A stretch of DNA of 64,000 nt, from NCBI GenBank assembly GCA_038150305.1, contig JAYOTG010000005.1:1-64000 (forward strand). The letters run 5' to 3'. Source of the stretch: MGIIa-L3 sp038150305 (GTDB lineage: Archaea > Thermoplasmatota > Poseidoniia > Poseidoniales > Poseidoniaceae). Both the position numbers and the translations under genes were made by a program. Positions 35,801-44,304 of the stretch are shown here, piece by piece. The notes under the pieces are model-generated. The model saw only the letters and a program-made list of their open reading frames with translations. It ran no database searches and was not told the origin of the DNA. The first letter of the stretch is position 1; each line of letters begins with the position of its first letter.

Positions 35801-37055
35801 GCTTGAACGAACGGATGCCCCATCCTTCCATGGTGTGCCCCGTGGTGGTGTAGGGCGTGGACCAATCGCTGTTCGTGGCCGCAGGTTGTGCCCTGCAGAA
35901 GGATCCGCCGGAGCATGCAGGGTTGAGTTGCAGGTTGGAATAGCCGTAGATGCCCTGGTCTGAATCCAAGGTAGCCGCAACGGAGAAATTCGCGAAGACT
36001 TGGTCCATGGTGGTCCCAACCAAGCCTGCTTGCCCGTTCGCGGGCGCTGTGGCGAGGTTGGTGATGCCGCTGCCACCGGTGGCTCCGTCTTGCACCAGTT
36101 GCCGCATGGCCGGACCGCCACCGAGGTGATCCACGAGGTACATCATCAGCATGAAGCCGGCGCCGTAATCGGCGTTGCGCTGATTCCACCATCGCACCGA
36201 CAAGGCGCTGTTCTGCGTCCAGCCGTTCACGTGACCGGTGAGGGTGCTGTCGGCCCCGAAACAGAGGTAGATCGCCACGTCGGCGTTCCCCTCGTCGATG
36301 TAGAGGTTCTCATACGGGTCCAGTGCGTTGTGCAGCAGGTGCTGCAGTTCGTGTGCGATGATCGAACGGCCCCACGTCAGGGTCACGTCCGCGTAGTCCA
36401 CGAAGACCATCTCACCCTGGGACGCGAAACTTGGTGCGAAGTAACCGCCGATGTTGTACTGGCCATCGATGTCGTAGATGATGACCTCGACCTGGCAGTT
36501 GTTGTCCACGTCGGGTGGCGCAATGCCTCGCCCGTCCCCGTAATCCTTCCCGTAGTAGGTCGTCAGCGTCGGGTAGATGGTTTGGTCCCAGGTGCTCGCC
36601 AAGTTCTGCAGCACCGTCGAACTCAGGGTTCGGCCGGTCTGGACCAAAAAGGCGACGCTGCCCGTGGTTTTCGCCACCGTGACCGAAATTGAACCACCGG
36701 AAGTGGGCACATTGAGGGTGTCGCCCTGCACGTGCTGCGTGCAGGCTCGACCGGAGGTGCCGGTGGCTTCGATCAAACCCGGACGATCAGCTTCCACCCA
36801 CTGCTGACGCAGGTAAGGGGTCGCAGACACCACCGGTTGCGATTCGTCGATGAGCAGGTAGGGCCGCGCAAGGTCATCGGTGAAGGCATCGAGTGAAGCC
36901 ACCTCGAGCAGGTGAGAAGGCAGCGCAGTCATCTCATTGGGGGAAGAGGACTCTTCGGCCGGAGATGCAGCGGCCAAACCGGTCAACGGCGCCATGACCA
37001 TCAGGCCCACGAGGAGCAGTGAGGTGAGGGCACGACTGGAGCGTGGTTCAGACAT
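32871..37055 (-). CDS. large surface metalloprotease with PKD domains (M30-like)
   Basis: A 1394-residue secreted and anchored protein. After a signal peptide (LLLVGLMVMAPLTGLAAA) comes a metallopeptidase domain. Its site HELQHLLH (about residue 235) is followed by a downstream acidic IDEGNAD, the layout of M30-type peptidases. A beta-rich region and about five PKD-like domains follow, marked by WDFGDN (about 672), WDWGDGS (770), WSFPGG (857), WTFPDGS (978) and WDFGDGS (1113). One C-terminal membrane helix (about 1320, DAALFLGLVIAALVLGYLVM) and a basic tail complete it. It probably degrades extracellular protein, in keeping with a peptide-scavenging heterotroph. Exact peptidase family is inferred from the active-site pattern. 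Confidence 0.85.
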   Translation of the reverse strand: MSEPRSSRALTSLLLVGLMVMAPLTGLAAASPAEESSSPNEMTALPSHLLEVASLDAFTDDLARPYLLIDESQPVVSATPYLRQQWVEADRPGLIEATGTSGRACTQHVQGDTLNVPTSGGSISVTVAKTTGSVAFLVQTGRTLSSTVLQNLASTWDQTIYPTLTTYYGKDYGDGRGIAPPDVDNNCQVEVIIYDIDGQYNIGGYFAPSFASQGEMVFVDYADVTLTWGRSIIAHELQHLLHNALDPYENLYIDEGNADVAIYLCFGADSTLTGHVNGWTQNSALSVRWWNQRNADYGAGFMLMMYLVDHLGGGPAMRQLVQDGATGGSGITNLATAPANGQAGLVGTTMDQVFANFSVAATLDSDQGIYGYSNLQLNPACSGGSFCRAQPAATNSDWSTPYTTTGHTMEGWGIRSFKLTPGAASPAPLTLRVSGDRADFDGVVVTQAASDGLLSVSDLTFSNSQATALVPGFGNLTDEVWVIVWLASSVGDCDYTSCGPSYPTGTIDLEAARITAPATIDTGNVTTSDRDGDGLDDTVELEFDVLSNAFFEDLDVAVAVRDGTGAVVDTLDTRVEAGGGQPVSTSVFFTPNADGQYSFEFTMRDLLGNVVDETTSAPLTVANMRPVSNGNVSTNVTLSWNDVAFTGDGFDAWGLSLVNNTLPYLDPPVAYAWDFGDNQTSGLKSPVRGYQNVGLYNVSLQVKDVGGLWSEVDVLPIEVIDNTEPIPIITINNQVVGDSISVMVDQRILFSAGRTTDNVPTSFLNYSWDWGDGSADEGPGMFSANHAWTDIDAQNETFTLVLTVSDGANIGTKTVDVVVNNRLPVQIESGPITTVTQTATVMPLVFEDQDGTIESWSWSFPGGVHLGSGPVDRTSDFNTVLATTPQPVVAWERAGTYTVDVTVIDDDGGSSVATLEVIVENQRPTATFSVREASSSEILDLLTTDIQPDVPYVFNARDSADPDGLVGDQNDLSFNWTFPDGSNSTEVQPRFTFSTPGIQSVTLVVTDADGAQSAPRTVTFDVINPVPLIEVRIVEAWLNGSLVDASTPFDGDVGTVTLKRTFDDVGSVHASPGTLLYFDSDGTRDGDARFEGRLVPMEPASEDWNGLVQYVWDFGDGSALSYAPSPWHAYDEPGNYTITLTVRDAHLTGDVTRAQFTVVIDAPPEVALINLPDEFIAGVNAIINAEVTFAPLDKDGSLCRDEDVNDGSMEECDVLLEQRILALWELDLEVDDDEDGIADNDWVPPVREDTYRVAVVYDEAGRRTVRIEACDALNQCAMLDVDIDVAPESTLPPSLSEFSREDWSAWMKSIGADAALFLGLVIAALVLGYLVMRAPTEDEEAATKDAEAYADVERVEVDGMLGIDDHRAPPAPRILRKEERRDEASGYVRPLRRR

Positions 37056-37112
37056 CTTCTCAACACCAAGAAACGCATGACTGCGAGTCCGTTCTCATGT
37101 CGCGCCCCGGGG

Positions 37113-37120
37113 TATTTAAC
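37113..37120 (+). promoter_or_regulatory. TATA-like box of the M28 peptidase gene
   Basis: TATTTAAC lies 24 bases before ATG 37144 with no ribosome binding site, a clear leaderless promoter. Read on the minus strand (GTTAAATA) it is too far (about 58 bases) from the protease start at 37055 unless that gene has a leader. Confidence 0.6.
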
Positions 37121-37143
37121 TGTGGGCTGACGACGCATCGCCG

Positions 37144-38370
37144 ATGCACCGCCGCGAACGCTTTGTGGTCATGTGCGCCCTCATGCTGTTGGCGCCGTGG
37201 ACGCATGCTCACGCAGAGGCCCAACCTGACGCGCAGTATTGCTCGGTGTTGCCCGATTTGGAGGCGGACGGCGACCGGGCCAACGCCTCCGTCGCTTGGC
37301 AGGTTGGATTGGGACCACGCCTTCCGGGCAGCAACGCTTCTTCAGCCCTTCTTGAGGGGTTCGAGGAGAACCACAGCGCGTGGTCCTTCACGCGGGACAC
37401 TCACACTTACGCTGGGGGGACCTTGACCAACCTTGTTGCCGTGTATCCACCAAACACAGACCTGGCCACCACCGACGCCTTGGGGCTCGGCGCGCACTAC
37501 GATTCGAGGGAATTCGCCGATTTTGAAGAGAACGCGACCAACGCGAGCCTGCCCGTTCCCGGCGCCAACGACGGCGGCAGCGGGGTGGGCGCCGTTGGAG
37601 AATTGATGCGCATCATCCCTTCGATGAACCTCGACCATGCGGTCGTCGTGGTGCTCTTTGATGCTGAGGACCAGGGCACGTACACCGACAAGGAGAGTTG
37701 GGCCGAGGGAAGCCGACGCTGGGCGGACAACCTGACCGCGGATGAAGTGAATCACCTGAAGGCGTTCATTCTGCTCGACATGATCGGGGACGCAGACCTC
37801 AATTTGGCCAACATCTCATCGAACGATGAAACACTCAACGACGCCATTGGCCCCCTCGCGCAGGCGCTGGGCCTCATCGAAGGACGAGAAGCCTGCACAG
37901 GCGTCGACGTGAGGGACATCTACCAACCCCGAACCACCGTGGACATCATGGACGACCATGTTCGGCTGAACGACGTCGGCGTCCCTGCCATCGACCTCAT
38001 TGACCACCGCTATGGCCCGAACGCCACCGGCTTCGCCAACAGCTACTGGCACACCCTTGAGGACACGCCGGACAAGGTCAGCGCAGACGCCCTTGAAACC
38101 GTCATGCACCTTGTCGAGTTGGGCCTCAGAACTGGGGCTTGGATGGATGCCGTGGCCCTCGAAAGTGACCTCACCGATGATGCCTCAGCCGAGGATGACC
38201 CACTGCCCACCCTCGACGAGGCCCGAGGCCTCGCAGGTCCGATCGGTTGGTTGGTGCTTGGTTGGATCTTCGTCTTGGGGTTGGCCGGAAGCAGCAGCAT
38301 GGCCATCCTTGCCCTCCGCAAACTTCGACCCGCGTCCGCAGCAAGGACGTGGTCGTGGGATGAGGCCTAA
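37144..38370 (+). CDS. M28 family metallopeptidase, membrane anchored
   Basis: A 408-residue protein with a signal peptide (FVVMCALMLLAPWTHAHA), an M28 (aminopeptidase/glutaminyl-cyclase-like) zinc domain and one C-terminal membrane helix (IGWLVLGWIFVLGLAGSS). Zinc and catalytic motifs in order are GAHYDSR, PGANDGGSGVGA (bridging aspartate), FDAEDQG with the catalytic acid pair, and LLDMIGDAD. The late motif SYWHTLEDTPDKV is also present. It is probably an exopeptidase on the outer face of the membrane. It is divergent from the PKD metalloprotease, and the two may act in sequence on extracellular protein. Confidence 0.88.
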   Translation: MHRRERFVVMCALMLLAPWTHAHAEAQPDAQYCSVLPDLEADGDRANASVAWQVGLGPRLPGSNASSALLEGFEENHSAWSFTRDTHTYAGGTLTNLVAVYPPNTDLATTDALGLGAHYDSREFADFEENATNASLPVPGANDGGSGVGAVGELMRIIPSMNLDHAVVVVLFDAEDQGTYTDKESWAEGSRRWADNLTADEVNHLKAFILLDMIGDADLNLANISSNDETLNDAIGPLAQALGLIEGREACTGVDVRDIYQPRTTVDIMDDHVRLNDVGVPAIDLIDHRYGPNATGFANSYWHTLEDTPDKVSADALETVMHLVELGLRTGAWMDAVALESDLTDDASAEDDPLPTLDEARGLAGPIGWLVLGWIFVLGLAGSSSMAILALRKLRPASAARTWSWDEA

Positions 38371-38431
38371 GTGACGCAATGGGACGAAGGGTCATAGGCG
38401 ACGGCACGCCGTGGGTCAGGGCGGGGACGTC

Positions 38432-39307
38432 ATGGACCGGGAAGCGAGGCTGAGCGCGTTGCGTTCTCGCGTTCGTTCCACCCTCGACGGCGAGCAAGGC
38501 GATGAACTCGTCATCGCATCCCTCGACACGACCTCTGGCGACCTCAGCGATGTTGAGCGCTTGAGCATCGAGTCCATGTCGTGGGGCCAAGGCCTCGAAA
38601 GCGAGGACAGCGAGCGCGTCCGGCTCCTTGCCGCGGTCCTGATTTTCGTGGGCAGCGTCCTCGGCATCCTGTCTGGATTGCTGCTTTTGCAGGGCAATCC
38701 CGTCGATCTGTTGGCCGCAGAACTCCTTGAGACAACGCCCACGGTGGACCTTCGCATGCAGGTGCTGGAAGCGGAAAGCGGCACCGCCCTCGAAGGGCTC
38801 ACGGTGGAGTGGCTTGACCTGGAGACCGAGACCGTGCTCCAGACGACGATGACCGGAGCATCGGGTTGGTTCGAATTTGAAGCCGTCATCACCGAACCTC
38901 GCCTCCTTCGCGTCAGCGGAGAAGGCTACGTCACCTCAGAAATTGAGATGGAAGCACAAGCCGCGGGATCTCCTCCCGTCACCATGACGGCAGGAAGCGG
39001 AACAGAGCGCATCGTGATGACCTTAGGCGATGGAGGCCAATGGTCTCTGGACGACGCGACGCGCTTGTCCACTGCAATTGGCATCGCGACCATCTTGACA
39101 GGGGCTGTCGGTTTGCTTGCCGGGCTCGAAGTTCGCCGCGCCAAGAAGTACCGCAGAACGCAATACTTGGCGGGCATCGGCTTGTTCAGCCGTGGGTTGA
39201 TTTTGTTTGGTCCTGCCCTAATCCTCCTTGGCATGATCCTGCTGACCTTCTCAAAGCAGCATTTCCGGGACTGGGAGGGAGACCAGCGTGTACCTGATTT
39301 CAGTTGA
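38432..39307 (+). CDS. membrane protein with carboxypeptidase-regulatory-like domain
   Basis: A 291-residue protein of unknown role. A cytoplasmic N terminus (about 65 residues) precedes one membrane helix (LAAVLIFVGSVLGILSGLLLL). An extracellular beta-sandwich resembling carboxypeptidase regulatory domains follows (GTALEGLTVEWLDLET, GASGWFEFEAV, LLRVSGEGYVTSEI). Two more membrane helices (AIGIATILTGAVGLLAGL; GLILFGPALILLGMILL) are at the end. The start is ATG 38432 with GCGGGG before it; an upstream GTG is possible. The end overlaps tmk by 20 bases, so the two are co-translated. Confidence 0.65.
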   Translation: MDREARLSALRSRVRSTLDGEQGDELVIASLDTTSGDLSDVERLSIESMSWGQGLESEDSERVRLLAAVLIFVGSVLGILSGLLLLQGNPVDLLAAELLETTPTVDLRMQVLEAESGTALEGLTVEWLDLETETVLQTTMTGASGWFEFEAVITEPRLLRVSGEGYVTSEIEMEAQAAGSPPVTMTAGSGTERIVMTLGDGGQWSLDDATRLSTAIGIATILTGAVGLLAGLEVRRAKKYRRTQYLAGIGLFSRGLILFGPALILLGMILLTFSKQHFRDWEGDQRVPDFS

Positions 39308-40619
39308 AGGAGGAGACGGCTCGGGAAAAGGCGAAGCCGTTCGCCTGCTCAACGAAATTCTCGCCAAATACCCCTTCACAGAGGTCTGCTCAACGCACGA
39401 GCCAAGGCGCCATGCCGATGCGGGACGACGCGCCTTGGAAGCCGTTCAACGAGGCGACATGACCCCGGCAGAGGAAGCAGCACTCTTTGCCGAAGACCGG
39501 CTTGACCACACGAAAAGCTGGATTTTGCCCCGCCTCCAGCGCAGTGCCGTGGTGGTCTCAGACAGGAACATCCACTCCTCACTCGTGTACCAAGGCGTGG
39601 TTGGCGACCTAGGTTTGGACGAGGTGGCCACGCTCAACGAAGGCGCAGCCGTTCCCGATCTTGTGGTATGGATCGATTGCGACCCGGAGCGTGCCATCCG
39701 TCGCATTCAGAGCGGTACGCTTCGCATGACCAGTGCAAAGCAGGAATATTTCGAAACCTCGGACATTCAGAAGAAAATCCGGGCAGGCTTCGCCTCCTTG
39801 CTTTCTGGAGAAGTGAAGGCGCCGGCTCCCTTTGACCGCTGCACCATCGCCGGGCCTGTGCTCAACGAAGGCGGCTTGGACGAGCTGCAGAAGGCCCTTC
39901 GGAAAACGGTCCGGGACTTCATGCGCACACGGCCCGAACCCCACAACGTCGACGCAGAAACCGTTGACCGGCACGTCATTTCCAACCTTGTCGAGGGCAT
40001 GAGCGCGCAGCAACGCTTGCCCGGCATGCCCGTCAGCAGCGAACCGGTCCTGCACGGTTGGCTCAACGGCGCCTCCCCGGCGACGTGGATGGAACGGGCG
40101 GAGGCGTCATGGCCGGAGCGCAGCGCGCTGGAACACGACGTGCCGCGCCGATTCACCGCCATGTCGGTGTGGAGCGTGATCGGCACCCTGTCCCTGATGG
40201 ACGGTACCTCAGACGTGCGACGTTTGTACCATGCCTTGGGCCCGGTGCGCTTCGTTTCGCTCCGCCATGTTCGCCGGCTCGTCAAGTGGCTCATCGGCGA
40301 AGGCTGGATTTTCCGCCAGCAAAACGAGGTGAAGTTCGCAGAAGGCCAAATGTTCCGCCTGAGCGACGATCACCTCGCTCAAGGCCGCCTTGCCTTGGCG
40401 CTTTGGCCCCTCCGTGAACATTTGGAAGCATGGCGGGAAGCGCACCCGAAGGCCTCGTGGGCCACCGCCATGGCCAGCCTGATTCAGGACGCTCCGGAAC
40501 AGGCCATCAGCGACGTGTTGGCACGGTTGCGCCTCCTGTCCAGCGGGCACGTGGGCTGCCCTGCACCGGAAGACGCGACGCAATTGGAAGGCTGGTGGCG
40601 GTTGGACCCGCCCGCCTGA
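39288..40619 (+). CDS. tmk: thymidylate kinase with an extra C-terminal domain
   Basis: The first 205 residues are a dTMP kinase domain: P-loop VEGGDGSGKGEA (about 6-17), the THEPR segment, and DRNIHSSLVYQG, the DR(Y/N)xxSSxxYQG signature, then VWIDCDPERAIRRI. This would phosphorylate dTMP to dTDP. Normal Tmk ends near here, but the reading frame continues for about 240 residues of unknown sequence. That part includes a winged-helix-like LVKWLIGEGWIFRQQNEVKF. The GTG start at 39288 follows GGGAGGGAG. It overlaps the preceding membrane-protein gene. The tail may be a regulatory or DNA-associated domain; no family was recognised. Confidence 0.85.
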   Translation: MYLISVEGGDGSGKGEAVRLLNEILAKYPFTEVCSTHEPRRHADAGRRALEAVQRGDMTPAEEAALFAEDRLDHTKSWILPRLQRSAVVVSDRNIHSSLVYQGVVGDLGLDEVATLNEGAAVPDLVVWIDCDPERAIRRIQSGTLRMTSAKQEYFETSDIQKKIRAGFASLLSGEVKAPAPFDRCTIAGPVLNEGGLDELQKALRKTVRDFMRTRPEPHNVDAETVDRHVISNLVEGMSAQQRLPGMPVSSEPVLHGWLNGASPATWMERAEASWPERSALEHDVPRRFTAMSVWSVIGTLSLMDGTSDVRRLYHALGPVRFVSLRHVRRLVKWLIGEGWIFRQQNEVKFAEGQMFRLSDDHLAQGRLALALWPLREHLEAWREAHPKASWATAMASLIQDAPEQAISDVLARLRLLSSGHVGCPAPEDATQLEGWWRLDPPA

Positions 40620-41366
40620 TCACTCCGCCTCCATGGACAGGAAGCGAGCCCCGCCGGGCAATTTGACCTCAGCCGCGTTGAGGTAGTGCGCAGGGGCAGC
40701 ATTCAACAGTGCACCAAAGAGCAAACCGAGGCCCGTTCCGAAGGGAATACCGGTCAGCATCCTGGTCAGCGGATTGGATTCGTAATCGGTCAACAACTGC
40801 GTAAATCCGTCCACACCAAGGGGCACCACGGTCAGCGCGGCAAAGCCATAGAACGCGACATGGCGCCACCGTCGGCGGTAGATGCCTTCCTGCCAAGCCT
40901 CCGGCAAGACGGAGAGCGCAGTGTCGGTGACCGTCCATCGGTTGACCGACCGACGGTGCACGATGGCCCCGCCCACCATCAACCCAGCAAAGATGCCCAA
41001 ATCGCGCACACAGACCGGCATTTGGTTGCCGTTGATGGTCCACGATCGCTCGCCGAGGTTATGGCAATTCAGGTCGCCAAAGGCGTACGCAATGGCGTGT
41101 GCCGTTGGAAGTTCCGTCCAAGCAAAGGGCACCTCTGGGTTGACCATGGTGTCGGTGTGCGCATCGTAGCGCGGTTGATTCCCATAACTCAACGCGCCGT
41201 CCGTCGTGGCGTAATCGAAGGCATTCGCCCGTCCGTGAAGTTCGGGAACGGTGCCAGACGGCAGCGTCAGCGGTGCGATGAACATGGCCAGAAGCAGCGT
41301 GGTGCTCAAGCCGAAAATCATCGCACCGACCCGCATCTCGCGGACGCGTGCTTCGCCCCCGACCAT
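40620..41366 (-). CDS. DUF2085 family membrane protein
   Basis: A 248-residue membrane protein of unknown function. It shows the DUF2085 signature: NCHNLGERSWTINGNQMPVC (about 100-120) followed by VRDLGIFAGLMVGG, then PLGVDGFTQLLTDYESNPL-TRMLTG further on. There are about four hydrophobic segments, including an N-terminal one (FGLSTTLLLAMFIAPL). The conserved His and Cys residues suggest metal or disulfide chemistry, but nothing is established. It is divergent from the next gene across one TATA-like element, and convergent with tmk, sharing TGATCA. Confidence 0.8.
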   Translation of the reverse strand: MVGGEARVREMRVGAMIFGLSTTLLLAMFIAPLTLPSGTVPELHGRANAFDYATTDGALSYGNQPRYDAHTDTMVNPEVPFAWTELPTAHAIAYAFGDLNCHNLGERSWTINGNQMPVCVRDLGIFAGLMVGGAIVHRRSVNRWTVTDTALSVLPEAWQEGIYRRRWRHVAFYGFAALTVVPLGVDGFTQLLTDYESNPLTRMLTGIPFGTGLGLLFGALLNAAPAHYLNAAEVKLPGGARFLSMEAE

Positions 41367-41391
41367 GCTCGGTGCAAATCGCGGGAGGGCG

Positions 41392-41399
41392 GTAAATGC
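41392..41399. promoter_or_regulatory. shared TATA-like element between divergent membrane-protein genes
   Basis: GTAAATGC (minus GCATTTAC) lies about 26 bases from ATG 41366 on the minus strand and about 15-22 bases from ATG 41414 on the plus strand. It could direct leaderless transcription both ways. Confidence 0.4.
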
Positions 41400-41413
41400 T
41401 CGCCCGAAGGTCC

Positions 41414-42055
41414 ATGCCTGAGCGGCGGCTGGACCCTTACATGGCGAAGAGGAAACGCCAGCGTCTTGCCGACGTGCTCGGCGGCGCCATCCTCATCGCG
41501 GCGTACGGCGCGGCCGGGGCGTTCACCGCCTCCCTGGTCGAGGACCCGCAGGACCTGCGACGTCACCTTGTCCTGTCCGGCACTTCATTCGCGGTACTCT
41601 TTGCCGTGCTCTTACCGCTGTTGCTCAACATTGAGCCGGCGAACACCGGCGACCGCGTGAAAGCCGACGTGCGCACCCGCCTTGCGGCGCATGACGAAGG
41701 GCGTGGGCGCTGGCGCCAACTCAGTCACGCGCGTCAGGAGGCAGCAGGATGGCGCATTGACATGCACGACTTGACCGACGTCGAGGGCGTCGTGTCCACC
41801 GTGGTCGATCTCGCCGCAGACCACCACCTGAAACTCGTGGTTGGCGAAGGCTCCGCACGCTCGAAAGACCCGACCCTGCGCCCTCGTGTTGAAGCCGTGT
41901 TGAGGGAAGCCTTCCCACCTTCGAGGATTCGTCACGGGAGGAAATCGCTGAGCACCATCCCCGATGCTGCGGTGCAAGGCGGTGGAAGCCTGAAACTCCC
42001 GGTGATGCTGATGACCCTCTCCCTCGTGTTCGTTGCTCTTCTGCTCCTGCGCTGA
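41414..42055 (+). CDS. membrane protein of unknown function
   Basis: A 213-residue protein with a basic N terminus, two adjacent membrane helices (GGAILIAAYGAAGAFTASLV; GTSFAVLFAVLLPLLLNI) and a cytoplasmic segment of about 110 residues. A C-terminal helix (LPVMLMTLSLVFVALLLL) follows. No conserved family or catalytic motif was seen. Starts at 41414 or 41441 are both possible; I favour 41414 because of the upstream TATA-like element. It is 21 bases upstream of the M61 peptidase gene and may be in its operon. Confidence 0.6.
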   Translation: MPERRLDPYMAKRKRQRLADVLGGAILIAAYGAAGAFTASLVEDPQDLRRHLVLSGTSFAVLFAVLLPLLLNIEPANTGDRVKADVRTRLAAHDEGRGRWRQLSHARQEAAGWRIDMHDLTDVEGVVSTVVDLAADHHLKLVVGEGSARSKDPTLRPRVEAVLREAFPPSRIRHGRKSLSTIPDAAVQGGGSLKLPVMLMTLSLVFVALLLLR

Positions 42056-42076
42056 CGAGCAAGGTCCTTAGAGGCC

Positions 42077-43870
42077 ATGAGCGGTCTGTCCATCATGTCC
42101 AGCAGGCTGACCTTCCACGCTGACGCCACGCAAGGCGGGAGCCGTCGCTTGCTGGCTGCGGTTGAAGTGGAAGGGCCCTTCCCCACCGGCCGCGTCGACC
42201 TCAGTTTTCCGCGCTGGATTCCGGGGTCCTACACCTTACGCGATCCGGTGCAGTACGTCGACGGCATCGAAGCCACCGATGAACACGGGCAGGCGCTCAT
42301 TTGGCAACGCCCCGACCCACATCGCTTGAGGGTCAAGGTCCCCTCCAGCGCCAAACGCGTGCGGATTCAGCACGAAGTGATGGCGCTGGAAATGACCGTT
42401 CGGTCCACCCACCTCGACGACGGCCACCTTCACCTTATGCCCCCCTTCACGTGGTACCTGCCCGACGATGCAGATTGGTCTCAGGGCGCAGAGGTTCACC
42501 TCGACCTGCCCGAGGCGTGGGCGCCCTACACGCAACTCGAAGCCGTGCAAAGCAACGCCCCAAGCAGCCACGTGTTTCACGCACCGGACCGCGACGCCTT
42601 CCTCGACGGCATCATCGAAGCCAACGCTGGACCAAGCCGCACGTGGGACGTCGACGGACGGCCACACGTCCTGAACATCTGGGACAGCGCAGGCCTCCCG
42701 GTGTCTCCGAAGATGATCGATCGCTTCGTGGACGACGCCACGAAGATCATCAAAGAGCATCACGCCTTGTTCGGCGTTCCGACCAAGGACCCTTACGTCA
42801 CCGTCCTTCATTTGACGGACACCATGCGTGGAGGGTTGGAACACCTTGGCTCTCAGACCTCGATGATGCCCCGCGCATCGCTCATCGACGGTGAGAAAGC
42901 CCTCTACCGGGACCTCATCAGCCTGTTCAGCCACGAGTACCTCCACCAGTGGAACGTCAAGCGGCTCAGGCCCAAAGTGTACCTCGAATACGACCTCTCA
43001 AAGGAGGTCCCCTCCCCATTGCTGTGGTGGTTTGAGGGCGGAACATCTTGGCTTGGGGACTTGATTTGCCTGCGCTCGGGCGCGTGGACGGAAGACAACT
43101 GGAAGGAGGAGTTCAACCTCAAGGTCAACCGCCACCTCAACCGCCATGGCGCGGCACACGAATCCTTGGCGGAATCCAGCGAATCGGCATGGACCCACCT
43201 GTACAAGCGGACCGCTTGGTCCAGTGAGCGGCGGATCAACTACTACCTCGAGGGCGAATTTGCCATGATGGCCCTTGACGTCGAATTGCGCCGGCGCACC
43301 CGTGGTGCACGCGGGCTTGACGACGTGATGGTCGAAGCCTTGCGCCGTCACGCGGTCGACGCAGAAGACCCCGGCGTCGACCATCGCCGACTGCGCCAAG
43401 CCCTGACCTCAACCGAGGGAGGCCGCCGGCTTGGTGGCATGCTCGATGAACTGATGACGACGCGAACCGCGCCGCCCATCACGTCCACGCTGACCGCCCT
43501 CGGCCTTGACCTGACGCCCAAGGAAGACGGAGAAGAGCACGACGGCTGGCTTGGTGTTGGCCTTCGTTCGCGGCAGGGCAAGGTCGTCGTGACGACGCAC
43601 CTCGAGGGCTCACCGCTCCGGAATCATGTCGACGCGGGCGACGAGGTGGTGGCCATCAACGACCGCAGGATCACCGAGGTCAAACACGTCAAGCAAGCCC
43701 TCAGCGCATGTGCTGGTCATGACGTGGAGGTCCTCACCGCTCGGGAAGGAGGCCTACGACGATGCACCGTCACGGCCCTGGCGGCCGTGGACCATCGAAA
43801 GGTCGAGGTTACGGGCAAAGGGAACACGCTCTGGCGTCGCATCACGGCGAGCCGACAGCAGGATGCCTGA
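42077..43870 (+). CDS. M61 family aminopeptidase with PDZ domain
   Basis: A 597-residue peptidase of the glycyl-aminopeptidase (M61) type. An N-terminal beta domain (about 1-160: FPRWIPGSYTLRDPVQYV is characteristic) precedes the thermolysin-like domain. The zinc site SHEYLHQWNVKRLRP is near residue 285, and the third ligand is in WWFEGGTSWLGDL. A PDZ domain follows near 490-560 (GWLGVGLRSRQGKVVV; GDEVVAINDRRI). There is no signal peptide, so it is probably cytoplasmic. Its 3' end overlaps the opposing ParB-like gene by 29 bases. Confidence 0.92.
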   Translation: MSGLSIMSSRLTFHADATQGGSRRLLAAVEVEGPFPTGRVDLSFPRWIPGSYTLRDPVQYVDGIEATDEHGQALIWQRPDPHRLRVKVPSSAKRVRIQHEVMALEMTVRSTHLDDGHLHLMPPFTWYLPDDADWSQGAEVHLDLPEAWAPYTQLEAVQSNAPSSHVFHAPDRDAFLDGIIEANAGPSRTWDVDGRPHVLNIWDSAGLPVSPKMIDRFVDDATKIIKEHHALFGVPTKDPYVTVLHLTDTMRGGLEHLGSQTSMMPRASLIDGEKALYRDLISLFSHEYLHQWNVKRLRPKVYLEYDLSKEVPSPLLWWFEGGTSWLGDLICLRSGAWTEDNWKEEFNLKVNRHLNRHGAAHESLAESSESAWTHLYKRTAWSSERRINYYLEGEFAMMALDVELRRRTRGARGLDDVMVEALRRHAVDAEDPGVDHRRLRQALTSTEGGRRLGGMLDELMTTRTAPPITSTLTALGLDLTPKEDGEEHDGWLGVGLRSRQGKVVVTTHLEGSPLRNHVDAGDEVVAINDRRITEVKHVKQALSACAGHDVEVLTAREGGLRRCTVTALAAVDHRKVEVTGKGNTLWRRITASRQQDA

Positions 43871-44249
43871 GCCGGTCCAGGATCACATCGCAGGTCACAT
43901 CAAGGCCGCGAAGGTCGTATTTTGTGCTTCGAGCAGGCATCACGCCCTTCGTTCGAACGTGGTCCACGACCTCCGCATGGCTGATCGGCTCATGCGTCCC
44001 CCTTCGCTCGACGCGAAGGGTGCTGGGATCCACCAGCAGCACCGGAACACAGCGGAGGCCAAGTCGACGGGCCACCGCCAATCGATGGTGTCCGTCGAGG
44101 ACGATGTGATCTACGGCGTCGATCACAATGCGGGACCGCATGGCGCCCCATCGAACGTGCATGTGAGCGCTCTTTCGAACCCGTTGGAGCGTCGTGGCCT
44201 CGTGGGGACGAAGGGCGCCGAGGTCCATGAGGGCGCGACCAAGTTGCAC
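43842..44249 (-). CDS. ParB-like domain protein (possible SerK-type kinase)
   Basis: About 135 residues from the GTG at 44249. The core is LRPHEATT, then HIVLDGHHRLAVARRLG, then VPVLLVD, and MPARSTKYDL near the end. This is the ParB-like fold; the DGHHR motif is also found in the archaeal ADP-dependent serine kinase (SerK) group, but I cannot prove that activity. Two ATGs (44228 and 44306) are alternatives. The longer one would overlap the start codon of the divergent CCA-type gene in the tetramer CATG. A TATA-like element near 44271-44281 suits GTG 44249. Confidence 0.6.
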   Translation of the reverse strand: MQLGRALMDLGALRPHEATTLQRVRKSAHMHVRWGAMRSRIVIDAVDHIVLDGHHRLAVARRLGLRCVPVLLVDPSTLRVERRGTHEPISHAEVVDHVRTKGVMPARSTKYDLRGLDVTCDVILDRLRHPAVGSP

Positions 44250-44270
44250 ACGCCACCCTCCATCACGTGC

Positions 44271-44282
44271 GATAAGGATATG
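44271..44282. promoter_or_regulatory. TATA-like element between the ParB-like and CCA-type genes
   Basis: GATAAGGATATG lies about 24-34 bases before ATG 44305 (plus) and, read as CATATCCTTATC, about 22-30 bases before GTG 44249 (minus). One box may serve both leaderless genes. Confidence 0.45.
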
Positions 44283-44304
44283 TCGAGGCGGGGAAGGACG
44301 CGTC

